The position numbers and the translations under genes were made by a program. DNA of 64,000 nucleotides from Chryseobacterium sp. Leaf404. Lineage in GTDB: Bacteria > Bacteroidota > Bacteroidia > Flavobacteriales > Weeksellaceae. The DNA lies in the NCBI RefSeq assembly GCF_001424145.1, contig NZ_LMQM01000001.1:124001-188000 (forward strand), given 5' to 3'. The notes beneath the pieces are model-generated. The model was given only the letters and a program-made list of their open reading frames with translations. It made no database searches and was not told the origin of the DNA. This document shows positions 17,646-27,193 of the stretch, one piece after another (the first letter of the stretch is position 1; each line of letters opens with the position of its first letter).

Positions 17646-18803
17646 ATGATTACCGCCGAAGAAGTACTGAATGCCGCCCAAAAGAAGGAATTTCTGGAGT
17701 TTCCTGCCAGACTTTACAGAGCTGACAAAGCTTACATTCGGCCATTAGACGAAGATATTGAGGGTATTTTTGACAGTAATAAGAATAAATGTTTTGAAAA
17801 TGGCGAAAGCTCCCGTTTTCTATTTACAGACAAAAACGGAAAGACAGTAGGAAAAGTTGCTGTTTTTATTAACAAAAAGTACATCGAAAAACAGCCGACC
17901 GGTGGGATTGGTTTTTTTGACTGTATCAATGACCAGACCACAGCCAATTTTATTTTTGATCACTGCAGAAACTGGCTGTTGAAAAGGGGAATGGAAGCGA
18001 TGGATGGCTCAATTAACTTTGGTGAAAGAGACAAATTCTGGGGTGTTTTGATTGAAGGATTTTCTCAACCTTTGTATGGAATGAATTATAATTTCCCATA
18101 TTACAAAGAACTTTTTGAAAATTACGGATTTGAAATTTACTATAACCAACTGTGTTTCAGCAGAAAAGCACATGCACCTACGTCGAGAATTTTCAATGTA
18201 ATGCATGCGAAACACAGTAAGAATGAGAATTTTTCTTCGAAACGTGTCACCAAGGCCAATATGGATCAGTTTGCAGAAGATTTTTTCACTATTTACAATA
18301 AATCATGGGAAAGTCACGGTGGTGGTAAACAGATGAACCTTGCGGAAGTGAAAAAAATGTTTAACAGCATGAAACCCGTTATGAATGAGCACATTGCATG
18401 GTTTGCATATGAAAGCGGAAATCCGGTTGCCATGTGGATTAACATTCCGGATCTGAACCAGTGGTTTAAGTATTTGAATGGAAAATTCGGACTTTGGGAA
18501 AAACTGAAATTCCTTTACTATAAGGCTTTCAAACACAATTCTAAATTTGTAGGATTAATTTTCGGAGTCGTTCCTGAATGGCAGAATAAAGGTGTGGAAG
18601 GTTACCTTATCGTTGAAGCTGCAAATCATTTCAGGGTTGCAACAAAATTTGAAGATTTTGAAATGCAGTGGATTGGAGATTTTAATCCTAAAATGCTGGG
18701 TCTGGCGAAACATCTGGAAACTGAAGTAACGAGAAAGCTGGCAACATACCGTTATTTATTCGACAGAAATAAAGAATTTGAGAGGCATCCAACAGTTTTA
18801 TAA
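17646..18803 (+). CDS. GNAT-fold acetyltransferase-like protein, function unknown
   Basis: 385 residues, cytoplasmic. It begins with EEFLEFPARLYR-like sequence (KEFLEFPARLYRADKAYIRPLD as seen from residue 15) and carries GESSRFLFTDKNGKTVGKVAVF, typical strands of a GNAT fold, and a second half with WQNKGVEGYLIVEAANHF near residue 315. These proteins in Bacteroidota resemble double GNAT-fold enzymes, but I cannot see a clear acetyl-CoA loop of the R/QxxGxG/A type. Substrate unknown. It is divergent from folE and convergent with metF. Confidence 0.7.
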   Translation: MITAEEVLNAAQKKEFLEFPARLYRADKAYIRPLDEDIEGIFDSNKNKCFENGESSRFLFTDKNGKTVGKVAVFINKKYIEKQPTGGIGFFDCINDQTTANFIFDHCRNWLLKRGMEAMDGSINFGERDKFWGVLIEGFSQPLYGMNYNFPYYKELFENYGFEIYYNQLCFSRKAHAPTSRIFNVMHAKHSKNENFSSKRVTKANMDQFAEDFFTIYNKSWESHGGGKQMNLAEVKKMFNSMKPVMNEHIAWFAYESGNPVAMWINIPDLNQWFKYLNGKFGLWEKLKFLYYKAFKHNSKFVGLIFGVVPEWQNKGVEGYLIVEAANHFRVATKFEDFEMQWIGDFNPKMLGLAKHLETEVTRKLATYRYLFDRNKEFERHPTVL

Positions 18804-18810
18804 ACAAAGG

Positions 18811-18847
18811 AAAACCGGTGATACTGGAGTGTCACCGGTTTTTTTAT
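18811..18847 (+). terminator. Terminator after the acetyltransferase-like gene
   Basis: AAACCGGTGA and TCACCGGTTT form a perfect stem followed by a T tract on the plus strand; on the minus strand the tract is weak, so it may only partly serve metF. Confidence 0.88.
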
Positions 18848-18873
18848 AGCTGCTGAAATATCAGCTTAATCCA

Positions 18874-19830
18874 TTAAAACAGTTCTCCTGCAACTTTTTT
18901 AATATTATCACTTTTCCCCATAGAGTAAAAATGCAGTACGGGAACGCCGAAATCAAGCAATTCTTTGCACTGGCTGATTGCCCATTCCACGCCGATCTGT
19001 TTTACTGCTTCATTATTTTTTGCACTTTCTACAGCGTTGATTAAGTCTTCCGGCAAATCAATTTTAAAAACCTGAGGCAAGAGTTTCAAATGTTTTTTTG
19101 TAGCAATCGGCTTGATTCCTGGAATAATGGGAACGGTGATTCCCATATCACGGGCTTTGTTTACAAATTCTATGAACTTTTTATTGTCGAAAAACATTTG
19201 AGTAACGATGTAATCTGCCCCGGCATCTACTTTCTGTTTCAGCCATTTCAAATCGTAATTCATTGAAGGCGCTTCCATGTGTTTTTCGGGATAACCGGCA
19301 ACTCCGATGCAGAATTTATTGTGATCATCACACGCCTGCTCATCATGCAGATATTTTCCTCTACCCAAATCATTAATCTGATGAACCAGCTCCATAGCGC
19401 TGGAGTGGCCTCCGGGAGTGGCTTCAAAATACTGATGCCCTTTCATCGCATCACCTCGTAAGGCCATAATATTATCGATACCCAGATACATACAGTCCAC
19501 CAAAAGATATTCTGTTTCTTCTTTGGTAAAACCTCCGCAAAGCAGGTGAGGAACTGTATCCACATTATATTTATGCTGAATTGCCGCACAAATTCCCAAA
19601 GTTCCGGGACGCATTCTTGTGATTCTGCGCTCCATCAAGCCATTACCTTTGTCTATGTAAATATATTCTTCTCTGGAAGTTGTCACATCAATAAATGGAG
19701 GTTTAAATTCCATTAAAGGATCGATGTTTTTATATAAATCTTCAATCCCTATACCCTTCTGTGGAGGAACAACTTCGAGGGAGAAAAGCGTTTTGCCGTT
19801 GGCGTTTTTTATATGGTCTGTGATTTTCAT
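18874..19830 (-). CDS. metF: 5,10-methylenetetrahydrofolate reductase
   Basis: 318 residues, TIM-barrel flavoprotein. Family segments visible: FSLEVVPPQKG at the N-terminus, IDVTTSREE, LRGDAMKG near residue 130, GVAGYPEKHMEAP and ADYIVTQMFFDN (FAD/folate-binding), and PIIPGIKPI. It produces 5-methyl-THF, the methyl donor for MetH encoded just upstream. It is the last gene of the riboswitch-led methionine cluster. Confidence 0.96.
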   Translation of the reverse strand: MKITDHIKNANGKTLFSLEVVPPQKGIGIEDLYKNIDPLMEFKPPFIDVTTSREEYIYIDKGNGLMERRITRMRPGTLGICAAIQHKYNVDTVPHLLCGGFTKEETEYLLVDCMYLGIDNIMALRGDAMKGHQYFEATPGGHSSAMELVHQINDLGRGKYLHDEQACDDHNKFCIGVAGYPEKHMEAPSMNYDLKWLKQKVDAGADYIVTQMFFDNKKFIEFVNKARDMGITVPIIPGIKPIATKKHLKLLPQVFKIDLPEDLINAVESAKNNEAVKQIGVEWAISQCKELLDFGVPVLHFYSMGKSDNIKKVAGELF

Positions 19831-19846
19831 TTATTATAATAGTCGT

Positions 19847-20326
19847 TTAATTTTTGTATACCCAGTCAGTAATTAATTTGTTTGATTCTCCACAGCGAGC
19901 GTAAGAGTCGAGAGGAAAAGAAATTTTAAATCTGTATTTTCGGTCATTAAAGGTTTCGAAAAAATCAGTCGATTGCAATACAGCAAGATCAGATTTGATA
20001 TCAACTGTGTAAATATTGGCTTTAGCAGGTTTAAGCTTTATTGATTTATCTTTAAAATCAAAACAATCAATATCTTTTTTGGCTAAATTTATTTTTTCAA
20101 AAGATTTTTTACTTTCATTATACATTTCCAGATCGATCAATCTCATATTACACAAATTAATTTTTTTCGGAATTTTGAAAGATTGAGAGTCTGTGTTTTT
20201 AATTGTTAATTTGAATTTCCCTGTTCCTTTTAAATTTTCTGAATTGATGGCTACCTGATAAGTACAGTTCTGCGCAAACGAAGAACTGTAGATCATAAAA
20301 ATTATAAAAGAAAAAAGTTTTTTCAT
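19847..20326 (-). CDS. Small exported protein of unknown function within the methionine cluster
   Basis: 159 residues from MKKLFSFIIFMIYSSSFA at 20326, which I prefer to the upstream ATG at 20338 because that one overlaps the metH stop and adds a non-signal-like leader. The signal peptide is followed by a beta-rich domain with two Cys pairs (QNCTYQV, NLCNMRL, DIDCFDF, YARCGES). No family recognised. It sits 1 bp after the metH stop and 16 bp before metF, so it is co-transcribed; a role in methionine metabolism is doubtful. Confidence 0.7.
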   Translation of the reverse strand: MKKLFSFIIFMIYSSSFAQNCTYQVAINSENLKGTGKFKLTIKNTDSQSFKIPKKINLCNMRLIDLEMYNESKKSFEKINLAKKDIDCFDFKDKSIKLKPAKANIYTVDIKSDLAVLQSTDFFETFNDRKYRFKISFPLDSYARCGESNKLITDWVYKN

Positions 20327-20327
20327 T

Positions 20328-22994
20328 TTAAATTCCATCTGCCAAATTAGGGTTCAGCCATTTTCTTGCTTCCTGTAGAGAAATGCCTTTTCTTTCGGAA
20401 TACTCTTTCAACTGGTCTTCATCAATTTTTCCTAAACCAAAATACTTAGCATGCGGACTTCCGAAATAATATCCTGAAACGGCTGCAGTGGGGAACATGG
20501 CTAAACTTTCTGTAAGATAAACACCGATGTTTTCTTCCACTTTTAATAAATCCCAAATAGCATGCTTTTCCAGGTGATCGGGACAGGCTGGATAACCCGG
20601 AGCCGGACGAATTCCCTTGTATTTTTCAGCAATTAGATCTTCGTTGCTTAAATTTTCCTGATTGGCATAACCCCAGTATTCTGTACGCACTTTTTTATGT
20701 AAAAATTCTGCGTAAGCTTCAGCAAAACGGTCGGCGATGGCTTTTACCATGATGGCATTATAGTCGTCATTATCTTTTTCATATTGATCAGACAGTTCAT
20801 CCGTTCCGAAACCTGTGCATACACAGAAAGCACCCATGTAATCAGTCTTACCTGAACTTTGAGGCGCAATAAAATCGCTTAATGCCAGATAATCTTTCCC
20901 TTGTGAACGCTGAGCCTGCTGTCTCAAAGTAAGGAATTTAACTTTCTCTTCATTATTTTCGTCAAAGATTAGAATATCGTCTGTTTCGTTAGAATTGGCT
21001 TTAAAAATTCCGAAAATGGCTTTAGCAACCAACAGTTTTTCGTCAACAATTTTCTTTAAGATTTTCTGTCCGTCTGCAAACAATTCTTTTGCCTGCTCGC
21101 CTACCACTTCATCGTCAAAAATATTCGGGTATTTCCCGTGCAGATCCCAACTTCTGAAAAACGGCGACCAGTCTATAAACGGAATGAGCTCTTCCAAATC
21201 CTGATTTTCAAAAACCTGAATACCCAGTTGATTCGGGGTAAAAATTTCTTCGTTTTCCCAATCGATTTTAAACTTCTCTTTTCTTGCATTTTCAAGCGAA
21301 GTATAAGTTTTTTCAATCTGTCTGTTCAAAAATTTCTCTCTGAATTCTGAGTAGTCTGTTTTCAAATCATCCACATATTCTTTATTTCTGTCGCCCAAGA
21401 GTGAACTTACTACATTTACAGCTCTGGACGCATCATTCACATGAACAACTGCGTTTTTGTATTTTAAATCAATCTTAACCGCTGTGTGCGCTTTGGAAGT
21501 TGTTGCACCACCGATGAGCAAAGGAAAATTTAAGTTTTGCCTTTCAAGTTCTGAGGCGATGTATACCATTTCATCCAGACTTGGCGTGATCAAACCGCTC
21601 AGACCGATGACATCGACGTTGTGCTCAATCGCGGCCTGAATAATTTTTTCGGCAGGAACCATCACGCCCAAATCGACAATATCGTAATTATTACAACCCA
21701 AAACCACGCTCACAATATTTTTTCCGATATCGTGAACATCACCTTTTACAGTTGCCATCAAAATTTTTCCGTTGGGTTTCTGAGCTACGTCTTTTTCAGC
21801 TTCGATAAATGGCTGTAAATAAGCAACGGCTTTTTTCATCACGCGGGCAGATTTCACTACCTGCGGAAGAAACATTTTTCCGGCACCGAAGAGATCTCCT
21901 ACAACGCCCATTCCGGTCATCAGATTGACTTCGATGACATGGAGCGGGCGGTCAGCAAGCAATCTGGCTTCTTCCACATCTTCTTCTATAAACCGGTCAA
22001 TTCCTTTTACCAGAGAATGCGTGATTCTTTCCTGCAATGAGTGTGTACGCCATTCAAGCTCCTCAACTTTTTCTTTTTTAACCGATTTATTTCTTTCGGA
22101 ATAATCTAAAAGTCTCTCCGTGGCATCATCTCTTCTGTCGAGGATTACGTCTTCTACAAGCTCGAGAAGTTCTTTATTAATTTCATCATAAACCTCAAGC
22201 AATGCAGGATTTACGATTCCCATGTTCATCCCCGCCTGAATTGCGTGGTACAGAAAAACCGAGTGCATCGCTTCACGCACCGTATCATTTCCACGGAAGG
22301 AAAAAGAAACATTGGAAACTCCGCCGCTCACAGATACATAAGGAAGATTCTGACGAACCCAACGTGTTGCTTCAATGAAATCGACTGCGTTTCTGCGGTG
22401 TTCATCCATCCCGGTTGCTACTGGAAAAATATTTAAATCGAAAATAATATCTTCGGCCGGAAATTTTACTTCATTAACCAGAATATCATAAGAACGCTGG
22501 GTAATTTCAAGTCTTCTATCGTAATTATCGGCTTGCCCCACCTCATCAAATGCCATTACTATCACCGCTGCACCGTATCTTTTGATGGCTTTGGCGTGTT
22601 TTACGAATTCCTCTTTTCCTTCTTTTAAACTGATGGAATTGACCACGCATTTCCCCTGAACGACCTGAAGACCAGCTTCCAGAATTTCCCATTTGGAAGA
22701 ATCGACCATGATTGGGATTTTGGAAATATCGGGTTCGGAGCCTATGAGATTTAAGAATTTGATCATGGAAGCTTTCCCGTCGATCAAACCGTCATCAAAA
22801 TTGACGTCAAGAATCTGAGCTCCTCCTTCTACCTGGTCTCTGGCGATATCTAAGGCTTCAGAAAATTTCTCTTCTTTGATTAATCGTAAAAACTTTTTGG
22901 ATCCGGCAACGTTTGTTCTTTCGCCAACGTTGATGAAATTACTTTCGGGAGTTATAATTAACGGTTCTAAACCGGATAATTTTAAATATTTCAT
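20328..22994 (-). CDS. metH: Cobalamin-dependent methionine synthase, C-terminal three modules
   Basis: 888 residues. Order: pterin-binding (methyl-THF) barrel about 1-300 with [14 protein letters not shown] and ILDVNFDDG; helical cap about 310-405; cobalamin-binding Rossmann domain with D-V-H421-D-I-G (lower axial His), [10 protein letters not shown] and LIGGATTS; and the AdoMet reactivation domain about 560-888 with [15 protein letters not shown]. The homocysteine-binding module is missing because it is encoded separately upstream (23208-24218), a split form seen in Bacteroidota. Together the two proteins convert homocysteine to methionine. The 213-bp gap to that gene carries a palindromic repeat and an octamer array. 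Confidence 0.95.
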   Translation of the reverse strand: MKYLKLSGLEPLIITPESNFINVGERTNVAGSKKFLRLIKEEKFSEALDIARDQVEGGAQILDVNFDDGLIDGKASMIKFLNLIGSEPDISKIPIMVDSSKWEILEAGLQVVQGKCVVNSISLKEGKEEFVKHAKAIKRYGAAVIVMAFDEVGQADNYDRRLEITQRSYDILVNEVKFPAEDIIFDLNIFPVATGMDEHRRNAVDFIEATRWVRQNLPYVSVSGGVSNVSFSFRGNDTVREAMHSVFLYHAIQAGMNMGIVNPALLEVYDEINKELLELVEDVILDRRDDATERLLDYSERNKSVKKEKVEELEWRTHSLQERITHSLVKGIDRFIEEDVEEARLLADRPLHVIEVNLMTGMGVVGDLFGAGKMFLPQVVKSARVMKKAVAYLQPFIEAEKDVAQKPNGKILMATVKGDVHDIGKNIVSVVLGCNNYDIVDLGVMVPAEKIIQAAIEHNVDVIGLSGLITPSLDEMVYIASELERQNLNFPLLIGGATTSKAHTAVKIDLKYKNAVVHVNDASRAVNVVSSLLGDRNKEYVDDLKTDYSEFREKFLNRQIEKTYTSLENARKEKFKIDWENEEIFTPNQLGIQVFENQDLEELIPFIDWSPFFRSWDLHGKYPNIFDDEVVGEQAKELFADGQKILKKIVDEKLLVAKAIFGIFKANSNETDDILIFDENNEEKVKFLTLRQQAQRSQGKDYLALSDFIAPQSSGKTDYMGAFCVCTGFGTDELSDQYEKDNDDYNAIMVKAIADRFAEAYAEFLHKKVRTEYWGYANQENLSNEDLIAEKYKGIRPAPGYPACPDHLEKHAIWDLLKVEENIGVYLTESLAMFPTAAVSGYYFGSPHAKYFGLGKIDEDQLKEYSERKGISLQEARKWLNPNLADGI

Positions 22995-23001
22995 AGTTAT
23001 A

Positions 23002-23041
23002 AATGTAACAATGTATCAGTTTAACAGTTTACCAATCGGAA
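23002..23041. repeat. Degenerate 8-bp tandem repeat upstream of the metH C-terminal gene
   Basis: Octamers AATGTAAC, AATGTATC, AGTTTAAC, AGTTTACC and AATCGGAA in register. The same motif type recurs at 25553-25644. Confidence 0.65.
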
Positions 23042-23089
23042 TATTTACTAAATTGATTTTGTTTAATTTTTTATTGTTTTATCAGCTTT

Positions 23090-23203
23090 GAATCTCTCGC
23101 AGCCCGACTTGAACGGAAATCCTTTTTTGCCTGCACTAAAGCTCAACCAGCTAAAATATTGCAGCAAAAAAGATTGGTAGTGGAAGGCGGAAATAGCTGC
23201 CCA
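23090..23203. repeat. Palindromic intergenic repeat, copy 1
   Basis: Shares GAATCTCTC, CAGCCCGACTTGAACGGA, a T-rich/A-rich inner stem, TGGAAGGCGGA and AGCTGCCCA with copy 2 at 24273-24366. Outer and inner arms can fold into one long imperfect hairpin. It begins 4 nt after the metH N-terminal gene's stop codon (minus strand). Confidence 0.85.
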
Positions 23204-23207
23204 AAAA

Positions 23208-24218
23208 CTAAATATCCGCAACCACTTTTCTCGGTTCGTATTTATCTACCAAATCGGCAATCGCTTTGATGTGTTCCGGCGTTGTACCACAGCATCCGCC
23301 GATAATATTGATCAATCCCTTCTCAACGTATTCTTTAATCTGAGCCGCCATCTGATTTGGAGGTTCGTCATACTGGCCGAAAGCGTTTGGCAAACCTGCG
23401 TTGGGATAGGCCGACACAAAAAAGTCTGAATTGTGCGCCAAAGTCTCTAAATAAGGCGTCAGCTGATTGGCTCCCAAGGCGCAGTTGAAGCCTACGCTCA
23501 GTAAATTGAGATGTGAGACTGAAATCAAAAACGCCTCAGCTGTCTGCCCGCTCAATGTTCTTCCTGACGCATCGGTAATTGTACCTGAAACCATGATGGG
23601 GATTTGAATATTTCTTTCTTCCTGAATTTCGTCAATAGCAAAAAGTGCCGCTTTTGCATTGAGAGTATCGAAAATAGTTTCTACCAAAAGAATGTCTGAA
23701 CCGCCGTCTAATAAAGCTTCGCACTGTTGTTTGTAAGCGAGTCTCAATTCTTCAAAGGTGATTGCACGAAAGCCGGGATCATTCACATCCGGGCTTAAAC
23801 TTGCCGTTCTGTTGGTAGGCCCGATGGAGCCCGCAACAAATCTTGGTTTGTTCGGATTTTGGGCTGTAAATTCGTCGCAAACTTTTCTGGCAATTTTTGC
23901 AGATTCACAGTTGAGCTCATACACCAAATCTTCCATGTGGTAATCTGCCATCGCAATTGTAGTTCCGGAAAATGTGTTGGTTTCGATGATGTCTGCACCT
24001 GCCTCCAGATATTTTCTGTGGACTTCTTCAATTGCCTTTGGCTGTGTGAGTGAAAGAAGGTCATTATTTCCCTGAACGGGATGTTCCCAATCTTTGAAAC
24101 GCTCACCACGGTAATCTTCTTCCTGAAATTTGTATCTCTGAAGCATGGTTCCCATAGCTCCGTCGAGGATAAGAATTCTTTCGGAAAGGGCTTTGTATAG
24201 TTGTTTTGTATTTTTCAT
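23208..24218 (-). CDS. metH: Methionine synthase, homocysteine-binding module (split metH)
   Basis: 336 residues, a stand-alone homocysteine S-methyltransferase barrel. Starts [13 protein letters not shown], has [36 protein letters not shown] (first zinc Cys) and ends with [11 protein letters not shown] (paired zinc Cys). The sequence agrees with MetH module 1 rather than a betaine- or SMM-dependent enzyme. Its pterin, cobalamin and reactivation modules are the next gene downstream, so the two products must associate. Stop codon is immediately followed by the palindromic repeat. Confidence 0.93.
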   Translation of the reverse strand: MKNTKQLYKALSERILILDGAMGTMLQRYKFQEEDYRGERFKDWEHPVQGNNDLLSLTQPKAIEEVHRKYLEAGADIIETNTFSGTTIAMADYHMEDLVYELNCESAKIARKVCDEFTAQNPNKPRFVAGSIGPTNRTASLSPDVNDPGFRAITFEELRLAYKQQCEALLDGGSDILLVETIFDTLNAKAALFAIDEIQEERNIQIPIMVSGTITDASGRTLSGQTAEAFLISVSHLNLLSVGFNCALGANQLTPYLETLAHNSDFFVSAYPNAGLPNAFGQYDEPPNQMAAQIKEYVEKGLINIIGGCCGTTPEHIKAIADLVDKYEPRKVVADI

Positions 24219-24272
24219 TTTATTTAATACTAATTACACGAATTATATTCGACTTTTTCAATTTTTTGCGCT

Positions 24273-24366
24273 GAATCTCTCTTGCAGCCCGACTTGAACG
24301 GAGCTCTTTTTGTCGCAGCGAAGCGGAGGCAAAAAAGCGGGAGTGGAAGGCGGATACAGCTGCCCA
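24273..24366. repeat. Palindromic intergenic repeat, copy 2
   Basis: Same element as 23090-23203 with a shorter centre (GCAGCGAAGCGGAGG between the T-rich and A-rich arms). It begins 7 nt after the metZ stop codon on the minus strand. Confidence 0.85.
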
Positions 24367-24373
24367 AATCATT

Positions 24374-25540
24374 CTAATCCAGTGCCTGCTTCAAATCTGC
24401 AATAATATCATCCACATTTTCCAGACCTACTGAGCAGCGAACCAAACCAGCGGTAATTCCCACTTCATTTCTTTCTTCATCAGACAATTTGGAATGCGTT
24501 GTAGATGCAGGATGCGTGACAATCGTACGGGTGTCGCCCAGGTTTGCAGAGAGGGAACACATTTTTATTTTATCTAAAAAGTTTCTTCCGCCTTCAATGC
24601 CTCCCTTGATTTCGAAGGCAACAATATTTCCGCCTAACTTCATTTGTTTTTTGGCAATTTCATAGCTTGGATGCGATTTTAAAAACGGATATTTTACCAT
24701 TTGTACATTGGGGTGATTTGCTAAAAACTCTGCCACTTTCAATGCGTTTTCACAATGTCTTTCTACGCGGATGGCCAATGTTTCTAAACTTTTAGACAAA
24801 ACCCAGGCGTTGAATGGTGACATGGCAGGGCCTGTATTTCTTGCGAAAAGATAAATCTCACGGATCATATCTTCTCTGCCCACTGCTACTCCTCCCAAAA
24901 CACGACCCTGACCGTCAATCAGTTTTGTGGCTGAATGCACTACCAGATCAGCTCCGTATTTTATTGGCTGCTGAAGGTAAGGCGTCGCAAAACAGTTGTC
25001 TACAATGAAAATAAGATTATACTTTTTGGCAATCTTTCCGAAAAATTCGAGATCTAAAATTTCAATTGCAGGGTTTGTGGGGGTTTCGAGATATAAAATC
25101 TTTGTGTTTGGTTTGATGTACTGCTCAACGTTTTCAGAATCTTCGGCTTTGAAATAGGTAGTTTCAATATTCCATTTCGGAAAATATTTTGTGAACAAAG
25201 TGTGCGTAGATCCGAAAACCGACTGACAGCTCACAATATGATCTCCAGCATCCAACAAAGTTGCAAATGTAGAGTAAATTGCGGCCATTCCGGTGGCAAA
25301 AGCATAACCTGCCTCAGCGCCTTCCATTTTGACAATTTTATCTGTGAATTCTGTGACGTTTGGGTTTGAAAACCGGCTGTACAGATTTTTAGATTTCTCT
25401 TCGGCAAAACTCGCTCTCATATCTTCTGCGTCTTCAAATACAAAGCTTGAAGTAAGATATAAAGGCGTAGAATGCTCATCAAACTGAGATCTTTCGGTTT
25501 GGGTTCTTATCGCGAGGGTTTCAAAATTTTCTTTTTCCAT
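24374..25540 (-). CDS. metZ: O-succinyl/O-acetylhomoserine sulfhydrylase (PLP-dependent)
   Basis: 388 residues of the Cys/Met metabolism PLP family. The cofactor lysine is K206 in VHSATKLIDGQG, and IDGQGRVLGG is the MetZ-type signature. Other family segments: YSRFSNPNV, ATGMAAIYS, ILYLETPTNP, IVDNCFATPYLQ and TIVTHPASTTHSKL. It would make homocysteine directly from sulfide and activated homoserine. Since a MetX-type acetyltransferase is encoded in the same cluster, O-acetylhomoserine is the likelier substrate here (inference). Confidence 0.92.
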   Translation of the reverse strand: MEKENFETLAIRTQTERSQFDEHSTPLYLTSSFVFEDAEDMRASFAEEKSKNLYSRFSNPNVTEFTDKIVKMEGAEAGYAFATGMAAIYSTFATLLDAGDHIVSCQSVFGSTHTLFTKYFPKWNIETTYFKAEDSENVEQYIKPNTKILYLETPTNPAIEILDLEFFGKIAKKYNLIFIVDNCFATPYLQQPIKYGADLVVHSATKLIDGQGRVLGGVAVGREDMIREIYLFARNTGPAMSPFNAWVLSKSLETLAIRVERHCENALKVAEFLANHPNVQMVKYPFLKSHPSYEIAKKQMKLGGNIVAFEIKGGIEGGRNFLDKIKMCSLSANLGDTRTIVTHPASTTHSKLSDEERNEVGITAGLVRCSVGLENVDDIIADLKQALD

Positions 25541-25552
25541 AAATTTAAATTT

Positions 25553-25644
25553 ACCAATCTACCAGTGTATGAATGTAACAATGTAACAATATAAAATGCC
25601 ATAAATTGACTATTACACTGGTAAATTGTTATATTGGTACATTA
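25553..25644. repeat. Octamer repeats in inverted arrangement between hom and metZ
   Basis: Left array ACCAATCT, ACCAGTGT, ATGAATGT, AACAATGT, AACAATAT; right array TTACACTG, GTAAATTG, TTATATTG, GTACATTA, which is the reverse-complement type. The whole 100-bp spacer can fold on itself. Confidence 0.65.
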
Positions 25645-25646
25645 AT

Positions 25647-27191
25647 CTATTTTGTTTCACTGAGTCTTAAAATATCGCCGAAAACACCGCGCGCGGTTAC
25701 TTTTGCTCCAGCGCCTGCGCCCATGATGACAATTGGGTTTTCACCATAACTTTCGGTATAGATTTCGAAAATTGAGTCTGAACCTTTGAGCTGTCCTAAA
25801 GCAGAAGTTGCGGGAACAGAGATTAACTTCACATCTAGTTTGCCTTTTTCCTGTTGTAAATCTCCGTGCAGATCGCCAACATATCTTAAAACATGATTTG
25901 GCTCCTGATTTTTCTTAATTTTTTCATACTCATCATCCAATTCTTCGAGTCTTGCAAGAAATTCCTGTTTTGAAACGGAAAGTAAAGCTTCAGCAACTAA
26001 ATTCTGAATATTGATGTCACTGAATTCATTGATTAAATCCAGTTCTCTCGCTAAAATCAACAGTTTTCTGGCAACATCATTTCCAGACAGATCTTCTCTC
26101 GGATCCGGTTCTGTATAGCCTTTTTCCAAAGCTTCATTAACGATTGTGGAAAACTTATCACCCCTTAAAGAAAAATTATTGAACACGTAGCTCAATGTTC
26201 CTGAGAAAACCCCTTTGATTCTGGTAATGTTTTCACCCGAAAGGTGAAGAAGTTTAATGGTGTCAATCAAAGGTAAACCTGCACCTACATTGGTTTCATA
26301 AAGATAACGTCTGTTGTTTTTGTTCAACGTATATCTTAGTTTACGGTATTCTTCAATAGGAAGTGTATTGAAAATTTTATTGGAAGAAACCAAATCAAAT
26401 CCATTTTCGGCCAAGGCATGGTAGTTTTTTACAAAATCCACACTCGCGGTATTATCTACAACGATAAGATTTTCCAGTTGATTTTCTTTTGAGAAATTGA
26501 TTAATTCAGAAATATCAGAAGATTTTTCGGCTGCAAAAATTTCATTGTTCCAGGTAGAATCAAATCCTTTTTTATTGAAAGCAATTTTCCGGGAATTGGC
26601 TACAGCAACTACTTTCAGATGTATATTTTTTCGTCGCTTAATTTCTTCAGAAGAATGTAAAACCTGTTCGATTAAAGTTTTACCAACATTTCCGTGACCG
26701 ATGATTGCCAAATGAACGGTTTTCGGTTTTTTAAAAATTTCAGATTCAATAATGTTTTTAGTTTTCTCATCCTGGGAAGAGGTAACAACTATATTTATTC
26801 GTTTTTCGCTCGAATTTTGGTTTAGCAGCAATGGGAACACATTATTTCTGGCAAGTTCAGAAAGTATTTTATTCAGATCATCCGCCACAAAACCAATCAC
26901 AGAAACATTATTAATGCTGTAAATCTGAGAAACCTTTCCAGATTTTCTCTCTTCGGCAAACTCGTCAATCAGGCAGGTTACTGCTTTTTCAGAATCATCT
27001 TCGTGTACCAGAATAGACAAGCCGTTTTCTACAGCCTGCTGAGAGATTACTCCCACACTTATTCTTGCCAGAGTGAGTGCTTTAAACACCCTTCCGTCAA
27101 TCCCGATTTCACCCAGAAAATCTGCTCCTTCAAATTTAATGATTGATCTGTTTTTAAAAAATTTTATTTCGTTGGCATTCATCTTACTCAT
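25647..27191 (-). CDS. Homoserine dehydrogenase with N-terminal ACT domains, no aspartokinase
   Basis: 514 residues. Residues about 15-155 match the paired ACT regulatory region that in ThrA links kinase and dehydrogenase (ISVGVISQQAVENG, VSVIGFVADDLNKIL). The Rossmann domain follows at about 160 (LAIIGHGNVGKTLIEQ), then the catalytic part with SSNKIF, YETNVGAGLPLIDT, IKGVFSGTLSYVFN, GYTEPDPREDLSGNDVARK. There is no kinase domain, so this looks like the C-terminal 60% of a ThrA/MetL enzyme working alone. It reduces aspartate semialdehyde to homoserine, feeding MetX encoded 2 bp upstream. A second M at residue 4 is an alternative start. Confidence 0.9.
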   Translation of the reverse strand: MSKMNANEIKFFKNRSIIKFEGADFLGEIGIDGRVFKALTLARISVGVISQQAVENGLSILVHEDDSEKAVTCLIDEFAEERKSGKVSQIYSINNVSVIGFVADDLNKILSELARNNVFPLLLNQNSSEKRINIVVTSSQDEKTKNIIESEIFKKPKTVHLAIIGHGNVGKTLIEQVLHSSEEIKRRKNIHLKVVAVANSRKIAFNKKGFDSTWNNEIFAAEKSSDISELINFSKENQLENLIVVDNTASVDFVKNYHALAENGFDLVSSNKIFNTLPIEEYRKLRYTLNKNNRRYLYETNVGAGLPLIDTIKLLHLSGENITRIKGVFSGTLSYVFNNFSLRGDKFSTIVNEALEKGYTEPDPREDLSGNDVARKLLILARELDLINEFSDINIQNLVAEALLSVSKQEFLARLEELDDEYEKIKKNQEPNHVLRYVGDLHGDLQQEKGKLDVKLISVPATSALGQLKGSDSIFEIYTESYGENPIVIMGAGAGAKVTARGVFGDILRLSETK

Positions 27192-27193
27192 TT

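Noticed and set aside
20328..24218. Frameshifted or broken metH
   Set aside because: Both halves have complete domains, separate starts and stops, and a 213-bp spacer. Split MetH is common in Bacteroidota.
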